Counted from the stretch's first letter, positions 10,729-23,875 are shown. The stretch: DNA of 64,000 bases from Turritopsis dohrnii (GCA_027922465.2 BQMF02000432.1:62001-126000); one strand, 5' to 3'. Notes: generated by a model not told the origin, from the letters alone. Numbers and translations: made by a program.

Positions 10729-13658
10729 CTATGGGTTCTGTGAGCAAGGATGTCGCAGAGTAGAGACAGACACAATGGAATGTTTCTGTTACAAAGGCTT
10801 CGTGATGAAGAATGATGGAAGAAAATGTGAAAAAGGTTTGTATAATATTCTGTCGCAGAACATTGCAAAGAACTCGTTCTAGGAAATTACCTTTTACAAC
10901 ATTTTCAAGTTTGTAAAGCCAAACAAGATCATTCCTATTTTATTTTCATAACTTCCGTGTAGGAACAAAGAAAAGCATTTTCGTTATAAAATGCTTAAGT
11001 TTTTCACGTTTTAAAAGCAAAATTGCTGAGTGATGATAGTTGCGATGTAGATTTCAGTTATTTCTTGTTATGCTCAAATCTTTTTAAAAAGAGTCCGATT
11101 CAACAGAAATATTATGGCACAAGTCAAAATGTATCTAAAGAGGAAGATCCTCGTTAGAAAGCCATTAAATGGTCAAATCAATGTAGTGGCACATTTTCCA
11201 AACATTTGAATCATGTAGACAATTTAATACAAATTAGGTCTAAATACCCTTTTATTGAAAAAGTCTGAAAAGTCAAATTCAAACTCATCATTTTTATGAT
11301 GCACACACATCAGTGTGCAAAGTTTCACAAAAAAATTGAAGAACTTTGAAAACTTAGTCCAAATTAGGTCTGAATTTCCTTCTACTCACAAAATTATGAA
11401 AAGCAAAAGGCAAATTTGAAATCAGTGGTACAAATGTTCATGAAAGTTGTTTGAATGCTTCATTAAAAATTCTGTGTGCACTATCAATAGTCAAAAACCG
11501 ATTATCTATCACAATGTGATTAGGTTATTTTGGAGTTTTAAGGTTATATTTTGGGGACACAACGACAGCGATCGTTCTGCATTTGAAACACTGAATAGCT
11601 TTTTGCATATGTTACATGATCGTTCTTGGGTTTTTAGTTCCTGATGATAATACGTACTCTGGTGACGATATTTCTGGTGATAACGTCAACTGTGATGACG
11701 AAACTGGCAAGTGCGACATTAATACTGTATCTGGAGAAACAGTTGAAGAGGAATTTTCGGGAGATAACTTAGACGTTAAAGAAATATATACAACTTTGAA
11801 AATGGAAAGCACAACAACATCTCGTAAAAATGCTGTGGTTGCAAAATCTTCAAAGCAAATTTCAGCCAGTACTGTTACAGTTTTACAAACATCCATGAAA
11901 CATAGTATAACGAAAGAAAAAGATCCTGACAACATTCTTAACAACTCATCTAATAGAACTTCAATAGTCACATCCTTGTATGTTTTACAAACACCTTCAA
12001 GCTGGCAATCAACAGATTCAATTTCACCAACATCAATTGCGTATCAGCTTCCATATTTGCCTTTTGAGTTAAATTCAACAAAATTAATTGAAACTAGTCA
12101 CATTGTAGTACCAACAAAATCCTCAGTTTTTAGCCAAACAATAAATCGCAGTTCTTTAGCAACGAAATCGGTAGAAAACTTGCAGAAATCAGATCAGAGG
12201 GCAGTGTCAACAAAATTCTCAACTTTCAGCCAGAACATATATCGTAGTGCCTTATCAACAGAATCCAGGCAGAAAATTCATCGCAGTACAATGTCGGAAA
12301 GCTTTATGGAATCTTCATGGAAATCTCAAAGTACTAAATCAACAAAATCATCGATTTACAGTCGGAACATACATCACAGCGTATCCGATAGTTCAATGTT
12401 GATGGTCACCAAAGGAAGATCAATTTCATTGATTTCGCTAAAAGCATCCATATCGGAACGTCCTTCTTCATCGTATATATCAGCTGCTCATTTTGCGAAT
12501 GATTATAGCTCCATAGTATCATTAACTACTGATAGGTTACCACGATTTTCAACGTCAGTGAAACTCAATTCTAGTAAAACTTTGACTGTGTTGCCATCAA
12601 AACTTGAATCTTCAAAACTTTCTTCTGATATGAACAAAAAGCAACTAGGTCTATCTACCTTAAATTTAACCTCTAATATGGCAATTTTGCCACAAACATC
12701 GCTAGCATCTTCAACACTTGATATCTCCAAAACGACACTTAGAACTGAGAACTCCCCTGCATCTTCAATGATGTATATTTCCAAAACAACAGTCATACCT
12801 CGGATTTCCTTGGCATCTTCAAGACTAGAAACCTCCAAGATGACAGCCATACCTAAGAATTCCCTGACATCCTCAATAATAGATTCAAGTGTAAGCACGA
12901 AACAGTATTCCATAGGAAGAATGATCAACCAAACAACTGAGCAAGCACCTCATATGAAGATTTCTTCTAGTCTGGAACTGTCCAGAAGAGCGTCAATCAG
13001 AGATGACTCAACATTAATCAGCAGCATACCGATGTCGTCATATCTACCAATAAAATTGGATTTAAGCACAAAAGATGTCAATAGTGTTACCCCGTTCGTC
13101 GCGATTGCAGGCATATTCACGTCAAGGAGCTCATCGAAAGCAGGTAAATCCCTTATTAAATCGTCATTCAATCTGGAGTATAGTTTCTTTGGAAAATCAA
13201 CTGAATCGACTTATAAAACTCAGAGCCTGAAAGAAATTTCTTTAGGTACCAGCTCATACACTGCACTGAAAGCTGTTGACAGAACCTCGATCTATTCAAA
13301 GGAGAAATACACTACCCTTCACAATAGCGATACAGAAAGTTCAAAATTGAATACCAAAAAGGAAGTCGAGGCTTCTATGTTTAGCGATGTTACAAATTAT
13401 ATCAAACAATCAAGGTTCTCAAGTTTAATTAATGATTCAAATTCTAAAAGAAAATCGACTTACTATGTATTAGCAGCTTCAAAACAAAGCATTTTCTCGA
13501 CAACGCCTGATTCAACTGTAACAGCGATGACATCAAGTGTTGTAGCAACTGCTGGAAACCAAACTAGCACTAAAGGTGATGGATTATCATTCAAGAGTTC
13601 ACAACTCCTGGTGTTAACGATTTCAGTTCTTGTTGGTGCACAGTTGCTCCAAAGATGA
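10729..13658 (+). CDS. EGF-like, Ser/Thr-rich mucin-like surface protein, probably GPI-anchored (3' part of gene)
   Basis: Two exons are visible: 10729-10835 and 11638-13658 (acceptors TTGCAG and TTTTAG, donor AAAAG|GTTTG). The junction phase (1) matches. Exon A encodes 35 residues with the EGF spacing C-x3-C, C-x-C, then GFVMKNDGRKC; the first EGF cysteine must lie in an earlier exon that I did not find. Exon B gives about 672 residues, first acidic with repeated SGD, then very rich in Ser and Thr, with many SxS/TxS and N-x-S/T sites. It includes about three 18-residue tandem units (54 nt each, about 12696-12890). The last roughly 20 residues are hydrophobic (LLVLTISVLVGAQLLQR) and end the protein, as in a GPI signal or a tail without cytoplasmic domain. 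By family knowledge EGF plus mucin stalk means an extracellular adhesion, ligand or coat role; partner unknown. Confident of exons, less of anchoring. Confidence 0.72.
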
Positions 13659-13852
13659 AGTAACTGCATAATTTTCATGTGGTGAACGTCCAACAATGAG
13701 CTTTTGATCAAAGATTGATTTCTGTAAATTAAAGTATTGAAACAACTTAGTGTGTGTGTATCTTAATGTTATAGGATTTTAATATATCTTAGATGACTTT
13801 TAGCCAGCTTGTAGATATTAGCAAGTAGGACAAGGAAAGAATATTTCATGTC

Positions 13853-13858
13853 AATAAA
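13853..13858 (+). terminator. Poly(A) signal AATAAA
   Basis: First canonical AATAAA about 195 bp after the stop of the EGF/mucin gene. Position and hexamer fit its 3' end; AT-rich DNA gives such hexamers by chance, so the call is modest. Confidence 0.5.
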
Positions 13859-13859
13859 C

Positions 13860-16458
13860 CATTTTAGATAGGAGTACTAAATAAATGAATATTTTGTGTA
13901 TTATGAAAGAAAAAGAGAACCTCCAAAATAAAAAGAAATTTGCAAACAATATCACTATATTTCATCATTTTCACTCTTTACCTAATACTTTAGCAAACAT
14001 CCTTCGTCTTATTTAAAATTGATTTTTTTAAGATCTTTATGTAAAATAAAACTGGAGCTGACACTTCAGGTTTTTCTTTGCATATAAACAGCTGACTTTT
14101 CTCAACTCTTCATAATGAATAGCTACGTCTGTATATTTGAATTGACTGAAATATGTTTGCACCTTCTGACCATGTTTCGGCTGGATCGAAATAAAAAGAG
14201 ACGTACTTTCCACTAAAAGTCAAGTATGAAATCCTCCATTTATGCTCTTGTACATCTATGTTTTTATTTTGTGAATAAATTTTAAGCGTTGTTTTTAAGT
14301 TTTCGATGATTTTAATCGATACCTACCAATAAGTCTTCCACTACACCGTATATTTTTGAAAGTACGAAGAACATAAGTGTGAAAATGTTCCAACGTTTAT
14401 TCATGTCACGATGTCTGAGGACTGTTTGATCACCTGTTATGCATTGGTATTTAACGCATAAAAGAGTTTGTCATACAAAATCGTTTTGGAACAGAATTCT
14501 GGTTACCTCAGATATACTGTTAAAATTATGAACTTATTTGTATGCGAATTAGCAGAAATTTGTTGAAATCATTTGAAAGTAAAATTTTGCACTACGTATT
14601 ATGATCGTCCTACGAGACCATTCCACCTTATTGAACCGAGACCAGCGTTCATTTCCAGCTAGTTACGGTGAACCCTGAACACCAAAATTAGCCTACATTA
14701 AATATTATAACAGTGGGTGCATAAGAATAGAAGCTGAATACAATAGTTTATTTGAGATTAACACAGCATATACATAATAAAAAAATACAGTTTTATATTA
14801 ACTGTATTTTTACATTAAACGTCGAAATTTCTCAACCAATAGAATAAGCATAGCATCCATCTATTATGTCTTCTCGAGCTCAAAAACATTATCAATAAAA
14901 TGATTTTATATCCTAGGGAAAAGCTGTAGCGGTCGATGTGGGTTGTATAATGATCATCCAATAATGCTAATTCTGTATGCTCTTAAGTGACTTCATGACT
15001 TTCCTGTAGAAGACGATTAACTCAATTAGGATGCTGAAAATACATCATGAGAAATTTCTTCAATCTTGTTTGTAAGAACATGGACGACTATTACTTACTC
15101 TATTTGTTTACTCTGCCGACAACCGAAAGGTTTAAAGATTAAGGATTTCTTATGAAATGTATTATAATCGTTTTGCGTACTTTTGGCACGACAGCCATAC
15201 ATTCAAAACAAACGGAAAAACGAAAAAATTATATGAAGCTGGGATTAGAGGTATGGGTTTCCAACTACCGTAAAATCGGGACTTGAGCAGTTATGTAAGT
15301 TATAACTCGTATCATCATTGATCAAAAGGAGCCAATTTTTGAGCCGTAAAGAAGAACAACACAGTAGTGGGGTTTGCAGTTATACCTTACCTAAAATTTG
15401 CAAGTCAAATGAGGCGCCAACAAATAATGAGCTAATGCATAAAAAAACATATTGACAGATTTTCAAGTACAGCAGAGTTACGACGGTATCGCGTGATTAT
15501 GACGGAACAAAGAAGCACGGCAGTAGATCATTTAGTAATCATTCTCTTGACTAAATTTTACTACAGCTTGAGCCCTATGAGTCGTACTCTGCGTCTGCCA
15601 CTGCAATGGTATGGTGGTTAGTACCTTCGAGTGCAGGCCCTGCAACTCATGTTCTCGTGTCTTACCTGATGGATTCAAAACATGGTCTTTACAAAGTATA
15701 GAAGTTTCTTAGTGTGATTACCTATAGAAACTGGTCTGTTGAAATTAGATTGACGTTTTTGGAAAATTGATCTGAAATTTCCATCCGATTTGAAATTTCC
15801 CGATTAACTAGGAAAGACATGGTCATTTGTGAATTTAGTAAAATGTCCCTGGTTTACCTTACTTACTATAAATGCTCGTTGCTCAGTTGCTGCACCGTAT
15901 GATTTCCCCAGTGGGCAAAATCTTCAAAATGTCACTGCAATGAAGAGCATTATTATTGAAATAGTGGGTATATTTTTAGAAGCTGCAGGAAATAACAAAT
16001 TTCCCAACACTTCTGATTTGTAATTTCTAATAGAACATGACTGGATACTTCAAATTGAAATAAACAGGAGTTTATACAAGTTCGTAACTGTGGTTTGCAT
16101 TTGAAATATCACACGTCACAAAAGGTACACAAATCATAGCCCGATCTACGCCCGTTAATAAAATGAGTTCTTTCCGCTAGATTAGTTGTATTAATTGCCA
16201 CTTTTATTCTATTGGTCCCACGCTTTCCGAAAGAAAGAAATGGCTGATATCTGTGAGATTTTAGGTCTGCGACAATTCGATCTACAAATAAGCTTAAATA
16301 TCATACCCCTCGCTATTATATAAAAATTAAAATACATACATGTCAAAATCATTTATCTAATCCGAACTCAGGTTCAACTGAAAATATACACATTATTCAT
16401 CAAATGATTTACTTTAGATAGATATTTCAGGAAATCTCTTTCACATTTCAAACACCAA
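13860..16458. other. Convergent intergenic region
   Basis: Separates the 3' ends of the EGF/mucin gene (+) and GPCR 1 (-). Holds a short palindrome at about 14786-14815 (ATACAGTTTTA..TAACTGTAT) and a degenerate tRNA-like stretch at about 15605-15680 (ATGGTATGGTGGTTAGTACC resembles a box A; box B is poor). TACCGTAAAATCGGG at 15270 resembles one mariner-type end, but I found no partner. No gene seen. Confidence 0.45.
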
Positions 16459-19186
16459 TCAAAGTTTAGTTGATGTTATTGTTGTTGTTGCTTCATTATC
16501 ACTTCCAATCTCACAAAGTACTTTAATTTCATGTATAGAAGAACAGCCACTACTTTTTGTGGAAATCTCTGACTGAGATCTAGCGCCTTTCCGATCTATA
16601 AACTTTCGTACACAACATCTTTCCAAAAATATATGGAATACGTTTCTGAATGCTTTTCGAAATGATTTACTTGAAAAACTGTAAATAACTGGATTCAACA
16701 TGGTGTTCACCATTGGTAAAACTTGAATTAAACAGTAATAGATGAATGCAAATAAGTCTGGATTTGATATTTTAAGTTTTCCAAAATGTTCGTTATCAAA
16801 AGTACTGATAATATTGATGACACAGTTTGGGAACCAACAGAGAACAAAAGCAAAGTAGACGATTGCAACTGATTTAGTCGCTTTTAATTCTCTTTTCTGC
16901 GTTCCTCCATTTTTTTGATTTCGATTTTTTTTATCATTAGATATGTTGTTATTGAAATTACCAGACGCTACACTAGGTACATTCTTTCCAATTGCACGAA
17001 TATGAGATATTGCTGTTTGTAAGACCAACGCGTAGGTAATAGTCATTACAGCTAACGGGAACAGATAGATGGCAATATACGATACAGTGAAGAAGTAGTG
17101 GTTTTGGTTGATACAATAGTCAGTCAACTCCACACTGAAGATGCTTTGCATTTTCATTGTATTGGTTGACGTACTAGATTGACTTTCACCCCATTTAAAT
17201 ATTCCACTGAACGCCCAGCACATTGAGAATAACCATACAATCAAAATCAGCTTCAGCACACGAGACTTAGTAAAAGTGTGGTATCGATATGGTAATCTGA
17301 TTGCAACGTATCTATAAGTTGAAAAGAAACGATACATTTGCCACAGTGAAGATAACTGTTGTCAAAAGAAATATATCACAGAATGCAATGTTCCAAAATA
17401 CAAAATCATGAAATTTTACACCCTTTTTAAAATACCGTATTTCCTTTAATTAACGCCGCCCTCTGATAAACGCTGCCCCTTATTAACCTTCGCATCCAAA
17501 AGCTGGAATTTGTTTGTTAGAGAAAATACAGTAAGAGCCAGTAAAATATGACACGGGGTTGGCAGTTAATTTTTAAGCTTGAACTTATTTTGTTAAAAAC
17601 TGTTTCAAGTTTTAATTTTTTCATTATTCAATGAACCTCTACTATAAGAGGAACCAAATAAAATAAAAATTGTTCAAGTAAAGTTATTAGCTAAGAACAA
17701 TGTTCCATTAAAACGGCTTGTTATAAAAATCTCGTGAATTGTCTCAAAAAGTGTTCTTATAGCATTTATCTCATAAAAAAGAGTGTATAAGATTTCAAGA
17801 AAATAAAAATCAGGAAAAAAACTTGAACTGACCTATCAATTGCAATAAGAAACAGGTTCAAAATACTGGCAACATTACATATCACATCTGTTAACTGCAT
17901 CAGATAGCAAGCAGCTTCTCCGTGACAAAATTTACCGTTATGCAATTTCATCGAAATAAGGAATGGCAATACCATCACAGCAAACAGCATATCTGAACAG
18001 GCTGGAAAAAAGTATTTGGAATGAAGGAAGCATTTCTCATATACAAAAGGCAAATCGCCAATTAGCCTAATTTTGACGTGTTTGATTTTTATTCACAATT
18101 TAAAGGAACTGTTATGGAAAATTATGTCACATTAGAAAAAAGTGCCACACCGAAAAGAAAGACAAAAGAAGAAAGGTATTTCGACTGTAATTCATTTCAT
18201 TTCTGTTTAAACATCACAAGTTATCTAGTTTTCCCTCATTCTGTACTCAAGATGAAAAAATCAAGATTTTTCATATGGATCAATATATGGGATATGCTAT
18301 ATTTCGCAACTTTGACGCAGCTGATATTATTAATCGATCAAGCTTTAACCGATTTCTATCGCAATATGAGAACTTGTCTTCACATAATCAATGCAAGGTA
18401 GTTGTGAAATCTTGGGTTGATGGTAAAATAATTGTAAAAGAATTGGAATGAGGAATGTGGAAACTGTTCAATTCCTAACAGTTCAAAAGGCTACGGCCAC
18501 ACATAAAGGAGGTGGTACCACTTTTCATGTTGCTGCCTCTATTGTAATGGAATAAATTTCGGCAGTAATAATGGATAAACATTTTTATCATAGGAAACTG
18601 ATGTTCCATTTCTGCTTTCCATTTCTGTTTTCGAAATAAACACAGATGTCATTAGAGCCTGGTTCTTATACAAGCTTCAGTCTGAACATGTACAGGTTGG
18701 ATATAATGTGGCCATTTGAGAAAAAAGGCAGTTTTAAAAAAATTGCGACCGTGAAGGGTTACAACAAGCACCAGTTTTACCAGTTTATTGTTTACAAACT
18801 GTGACAATTCAATTCAGACTTTAACGTGTAAAAAGGGATTACAAATGTCTCTTCACATTTTTAGGGGAAAGGGAAGCGGGTTATAAAGCATCAAAAGGAT
18901 CCTTACCAAGGCTAACGATGACGTAGTTGGTGACGCGTTTCCTCAAAGCATTTGAGAAAGCAAAACCCAATATAACTAAGGAGTTGCCAGTGACACTTGT
19001 AACCAGAATTAAAATCAGGACCACAATAAAAACAATGCTCCCTACATTTTCTGTATGGGTTTGTGCACAAACATCTTCCCCAGATGTTGGTTGACTTCTG
19101 TTGAAATTTACCGTTACAGAGTTATTCAGCATCGTGTCCCAAATAACATCTGAACTATATAAACTCCTTGCATGCATGATTTCCAT
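16459..19186 (-). CDS. Class A GPCR, biogenic-amine-receptor-like, 433 aa, three exons (paralogue 1)
   Basis: Exons in coding order: 19186-18907, 18001-17833, 17311-16459 (280+169+853 nt), all with GT-AG ends; the spliced frame is open for 433 codons. Intron 1 is phase 1 (after VSL), intron 2 phase 2, splitting the Arg codon of IDRYVAI. Seven membrane segments are readable: TM1 with GNSLVI, TM2 SLACSDMLFAV, TM3 with Cys3.25 and an Asp-Val preceding ASILNLFLIAIDRY (aligning with D3.32 of amine receptors), TM4 W, TM5 with Pro, TM6 CWFP, TM7 NPVIY. Two N-glycosylation sequons lie in the N-terminus, a Cys in loop 2 can pair with Cys3.25, and CC follows helix 8. It acts at the plasma membrane through G proteins. 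The ligand is not provable: an amine is suggested by D3.32, but adenosine-like or orphan receptors share these motifs. Start chosen as the first Met; Met4 is possible. Confidence 0.88.
17435..17531. mobile_element. Short MITE in intron 2 of GPCR 1
   Basis: The left end TACCGTATTTCCTTTAATTA and the right end, reversed, TACTGTATTTTCTCTAACAA are imperfect inverted repeats with TA at both outer edges. The left matches the termini of the element at 21495-22021 (TACCGTATTTCCTCTATTAA), so this is a deleted, decayed family member. Confidence 0.55.
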
Positions 19187-20281
19187 TCTTCCAAACTTTT
19201 TCGTCCCTTTCCTTAAAGGTGAATATGTAGTAGAATATAATTTTGTCTGTTCTGTGAAGATCGTCTATATTGTGCGTGGCTGATAACGAATGTTGTACAT
19301 AAGAACCTTTTCTTTAATCTAAACGATTGTTTTTACGTTATTCTCTTTCGCATTAGTATAGTGAAGCAAAATATTATAAAACAATATCAAGTTTAGTAAT
19401 ACAATCTACATATTTCCAAGGTGAGAAAAAATACAACTGTTCTTAAACGCTAAAGAACTAAAATGTTCTTTTTTTGACAATCAATAATTGATGACTATTT
19501 CGAGCATATTTTAGCATCAAATATTTGTTTGGAACCCGGGAAATGTTTTACATGATCGTCACATATTTATCCTTGCTATGCATTGATCGCTCTGAACCAA
19601 GGTGACAAGAGACAACATGACAGTTGATGTTTTGTTGTTCTAAAGTCACATGCTTGTGACGTAATTGATTGCAAACTAACAACAAACAAAAATATTCTGT
19701 ACACAATAAAAAAAATCTGCCCAGACGTAAAGTATTTTTTAGCGAATAAACGTTAAAAACTTGATCAAAATAACTTTATGACTTTATAGCTTTAAAAGAT
19801 AAGATGAAACATTAACGAAATGGATTATCAAACTTAAACTATGGAAAGAGAAATACTTAATGCCAAGAAATTGACGTGCCATCTAATGTATGCAGTTGTT
19901 AAAATTTGCGTTAATTTTATAAAGCATAATTTTTCTTCAAAATTACTTTCCACATGAGCGGATATCTTACGATATACGTTAATTTTATGTATAGCTATGT
20001 TTCTCCAACTCCAATGTCAGAAAATAATATTCTTGTGTTTTTACCCTTTTCCCTTGCATACCCTTCTCAGATTCACGTTACGTAATTTCATAAAATTTGA
20101 AATCCGCTTGTTGAAACCTAATTTCATTAATAAATATTGTAAAAGTTTCTCAACTGCGTTCATTACCTCTGGTTAATTTACTTTCGCTTCATTCTGCGTT
20201 ATTTTCTTGGAATAAGTTAACAGACCATCCTGTAACAACTGATTTTCATAAAAAAAAACTTGATTTGCTTCTTTGAAAGTT
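19187..20281. other. Region upstream of GPCR 1, no gene seen
   Basis: 5' flank of GPCR 1. No TATA box or initiator could be assigned with confidence. The plus open frame at 19101-19283 overlaps the first coding exon of the receptor on the other strand and is a shadow. Confidence 0.45.
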
Positions 20282-20488
20282 CTACAAAGCTTCCCAACTT
20301 ATGCACAGGGCCAAAGAGCCGTTTCCAAACGTGACTTCACTAATTGTGTTATTATCAAATTTTCCAAACACGATTCTCTCCTGTAATCCTGCAACACAAA
20401 ACAATAGAATGACCCGCACGAACAATGACATAATTAACATATTCATATTTTCTTCTGTCTCAAGCATGCCACAACGAAAATCAAACAC
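20282..20488 (-). CDS. Possible first coding exon of a secreted protein (unconfirmed)
   Basis: A 68-residue frame. From its internal Met at about 20446 it starts MNMLIMSLFVRVILLFCVAG, which looks like a signal peptide with a cleavable small-residue site. It is followed by a polar segment with two N-glycosylation sequons (NNT, NGS). On the same strand a TATA-like TTTATATATC lies just upstream (20490-20499). I could not find a downstream exon or a convincing donor; GTAGAA follows the frame's stop region. Could be chance in AT-rich DNA. Confidence 0.22.
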   Translation of the reverse strand: MFDFRCGMLETEENMNMLIMSLFVRVILLFCVAGLQERIVFGKFDNNTISEVTFGNGSLALCISWEAL

Positions 20489-20505
20489 AGATATATAAAT
20501 AAGGT

Positions 20506-21296
20506 GGGATAACTATCAACACTTTCTGAATAAATTTCTATCGTTATCTTGTTTGTTTTGTTTCATGATTTCACGCGTTTGTAAATAATATATGAATAGA
20601 TTTCAAGAGGAGCATTTTTTTCGTTTGTACACGTGCGTACACTGATTAGAATTCCAATAAACGGCTTTCTAGACAGTATCGAAAAAATTTATTTTATTCA
20701 TCTAAATCTCCCTCCTTTTGTTTTAAATATCAAAACTTTTGATAGTTATTATAATGTTTTAATAATGTACAATATGGTTCGTCTTTCGAAAATCAAAATT
20801 AAAGATATGAAAAATGAACAATATACAAGATTCTTTCATGATTAAAAGTGATAATCCAGCCTTGAAGAAACGTTCGGCCTCTGCTATTGTTTCTTCGTGA
20901 GAAGCTATGATCGATCATGTTTGCACTAGACCGTTGTATATCTTATTAAAATTGTATGAATAACTGTATACCACACCATAATACCATAATACCACAGACA
21001 TAATTTAAGAATGAGTGGCAAACCTTATCAAAATAAACATGTTATTTTGGATTTCTTCGTAGCATGAAAGACTTTAGAACCGTTGACCTAACGTGATCAC
21101 TTACACGTTCGCATTCATTGCCGTGAAAGAAAATGTTTTTCATATATCTTAATGATCCGATTAAATTCCCAGCATTTTTAAAGCGTCCTCTCCAATAACC
21201 ACTCCATCAATTTTACGCCCCATTTTGAGAACTGCTTTGAGAAACTGGATACGTATTTGAAAATTTGTTTTTTTATAGAAGTTATATTGAAAACAC
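20506..21296. other. Intergenic, no gene seen
   Basis: AT-rich with no supported feature. The frame at 20633-20845 (+) has no recognisable domain. Confidence 0.5.
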
Positions 21297-21472
21297 AGTA
21301 TCTGATGTCTTGAACATATTTTTTTGTATATAGATAGGAAATTGTCTATGCGACTTTTCTTTCTAGGTTATATTCCAGATTTGAAGACTTTTTATTTTTA
21401 ACAAATTTGTCATCAAGTAGTTTTGCTGTTCGACAATATATATTTTGTGTGGACAGAGAATTTTACTTACAT
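21297..21472 (+). repeat. Dispersed repeat, direct copy of 32763-32932
   Basis: Starts GTATCTGATGTCTTGAACAT and ends GAGAATTTTACT in both places. The roughly 175-bp copies match along their length with scattered changes and small indels. No inverted ends or coding capacity seen, so the class is unknown. Confidence 0.8.
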
Positions 21473-21494
21473 CAAAAGTCTAATCTTCTATATA

Positions 21495-22021
21495 CCGTAT
21501 TTCCTCTATTAAGCGCCCGGGCGCTTATAAAGTTTTTTCGAAAATTAGGAGGGCGCTTATTGGAGGGGGGCGCTTAAAAGAGGGGGGCGCTTATAAAATT
21601 ATTTCAAAAAACCCCTACAAAAAATTGTGAGAGGTGTTAAAAATAAATACTTATTTCCACTTTTATTGTTTTCTATAAAAACTATGTACAGAAAACAGAA
21701 GAAATATCAGGTATGGTTCATGTAATGTTTTCCAACTCTATATCTATGTCGTCATCTTCTTCTTAATCGGAGTCTATTAAAATGTTTGGATCATCTTCCA
21801 TGTCTCGTTGAAAAGATCTACAAGCAGTTGGCTGACTGTTTTGGCTAGTTTCTAATAAGCGCCCGGGTGCTTATCTAGGATTTTAACTCTAACATTGTGC
21901 CTCTAATAAGCGCCCGGGCGCTTATTAGAGGGGGGCGCTTATAAAATTATTTTTGGATTAACAGGGGCGCTTATTAGAGGGGGGCGCTTAAAAGAGGGGG
22001 CGCTAAAAAGAGGAAATACGG
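21495..22021. mobile_element. MITE with ACCGTATTTCC ends and internal GCGCCCGGGCGC palindromes
   Basis: The ends ACCGTATTTCC(CT)... and ...GAGGAAATACGGT are inverted and flanked by TA (21493-21494 and 22022-22023). The interior carries repeated AAGCGCCCGGGCGCTTAT palindromes and runs of GAGGGGGGCGCTTA. From memory, ACCGTATTTCC with AAGCGCCC units occurs in many animal genomes; the superfamily is not settled by what I can see. Non-coding. Confidence 0.75.
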
Positions 22022-22023
22022 TA

Positions 22024-23399
22024 TAATAAAAGTTCCCGTCTTCTTTTATTTAATTAATTAAGTGATGAGCAGCAGTTGCGGAAATCGTTGCACCTGAGAG
22101 GGCATACCTACATTTTAAATTATAGAAACAGATTGCGACCAGGTGGACCATATCTTCTTTCTCTACTATTATTAAAATCATAAAAATCATCAATGGTCCT
22201 TCTTTTCTCGTACTTCCCAAAGCTCGTTCACTAGCGGTAGGAAACGTATTGTCAGTGAACCCGATTCATTACATATAAGCACCTCGCTTTCCGATCATCT
22301 TTAGAAACATCATATCGAAACATTCTGACCGCAATATAAACATAAACAAAATGTACTGACAAGAGATATCATCACATGTTCAAATTAATATCTGACAAAA
22401 AAAGTCAAGATAAATAAATCTTTTGCTTACATTTAATACAATATAACAAGTACATTCAATACAGTAGCAAGCTTTGACCAATCTTTCAAAACAGTGAATA
22501 GATAATCATCTCTGAACAGTATACAAATCACCTTTGCTTTAAGACTTTTGTATTATAATTACATAACTGGACAAAAAAACATCACCCAACTCTATCCATC
22601 AATGTTTAGACCGTGTAGGATAACATTTATACTTGATGAAAAAGGGAGCTCAAATTCTTTTTATGTTTTGCCCCATATATTTGTGTAGGAATATATTAAT
22701 ACAATCAAATAACAACCAACCAAGAGAGATCCTTTAAAACATGACCCACCATAAATCATCAGGTCTATGACATGAGAAATCTCTTTTTATTATGAACTTA
22801 TTTATGTGAAAACAAATATTTAACATATTCACATCACACAAGTAACACCATAGAAACTAAAATGTGAACATGCCCACGTATGTTCAACGAAACCCCGCGA
22901 ACGTGTTTCTCAAATTACAATTTTCTGTCAAATTTGAAACTATATCTTGGTTGATGTGTAACTTATACTTCTTTGTTTATATCTAAAGGTCCTTAAATTG
23001 TGGAAATGGACACCTAACATACTAAAATGAAAGTAAACTGCATAGATGTTAGCCTTATCAACCTTTTCTTCAAGACCATGACTCTAATAAACAACCAGGT
23101 TCAACGCATAGTTCCAGAATCATTGAGATACTTATACTTCCGTAAGATATTACAAATGTCCTGATATTTATAAAAGAGTTATATAAACGATTCACAAGTG
23201 TCGTGATTTCACTTTGTCCTTGTTGAACAAACTAATACAGTTTAACTCATGTAATTCGAATCTCCACGGGGATTTAAAATTTGTTGGAATTACATGAATT
23301 TCGGATTATAGGATTATAGGAGGGTAAACTCGGATAGGACCAAAGACTTTGTTTGAGTTACATAAGTTACTCTGCAAACATTAAAACGAAATTGATCTA
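22024..23399. other. Intergenic, no gene seen
   Basis: AT-rich. A partly palindromic stretch at about 23240-23360 (TTAACTCATGTAATTCGAAT... TTTGAGTTACATAAG) recalls pogo-type repeats, but its ends cannot be defined. Confidence 0.45.
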
Positions 23400-23855
23400 T
23401 GATTGGCTTCCATATGAACGTAATAACCAACCAGAAATGAATTTAAAGATTTTATGATTATTTTGAAGCCAGGTTTTAAACTCTGATTCCTCATGACTTC
23501 TTATAGTCTCAAACATGAAATTTTCAGAGTTGAATGAAAAAGCATTCTTCTTTCTGTATATTTTCAGGCATCACCCAGGCGTTTTTCAAAGTACTCAATC
23601 TTTGTATATAATTGTATACACAAAATACTTCCTAACTCCGAGAAATTTATATTAATTCCAATTCAACATTTTTAAAAAAGGTTGAGTAGAAGTATTGTGA
23701 TACTCAGGAATATTGCTGATGCATCTGCAAATCGTATGTTCTCTCAATTCGTTGGTTTTCCACATCGGGTTAAACCTAAAGCGTCGTATAAACCCGACCA
23801 TGTGAACGGAAATCCAGTGAAATGCGAGGCGAGGATTACGTCTTATAAGTTAAAT
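23400..23855. repeat. Dispersed repeat, inverted copy of 31732-32165
   Basis: Read in reverse complement, the segment matches 31732-32165 over nearly its whole length. Shared tracts include TTGGCTTCCAT at 23403, CTTCCTAACTCCGAGAAATT at 23628 and CAGTGAAATGC.AGGCGAGGAT near 23815. The second copy has a short open frame (31957-32205, +) ending in the best conserved part, so the repeat may derive from a coding element; no domain was recognised. Confidence 0.75.
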
Positions 23856-23875
23856 CTTATAAGTGGGCACTAATC

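Noticed and set aside
12503..12928. 141-aa minus frame inside the EGF/mucin exon
   Set aside because: Antisense shadow of the Ser/Thr-rich exon; its repeats mirror the 54-nt units.
18078..18401. 107-aa plus frame
   Set aside because: Lies in intron 1 of GPCR 1 on the opposite strand with no domain or splice support.
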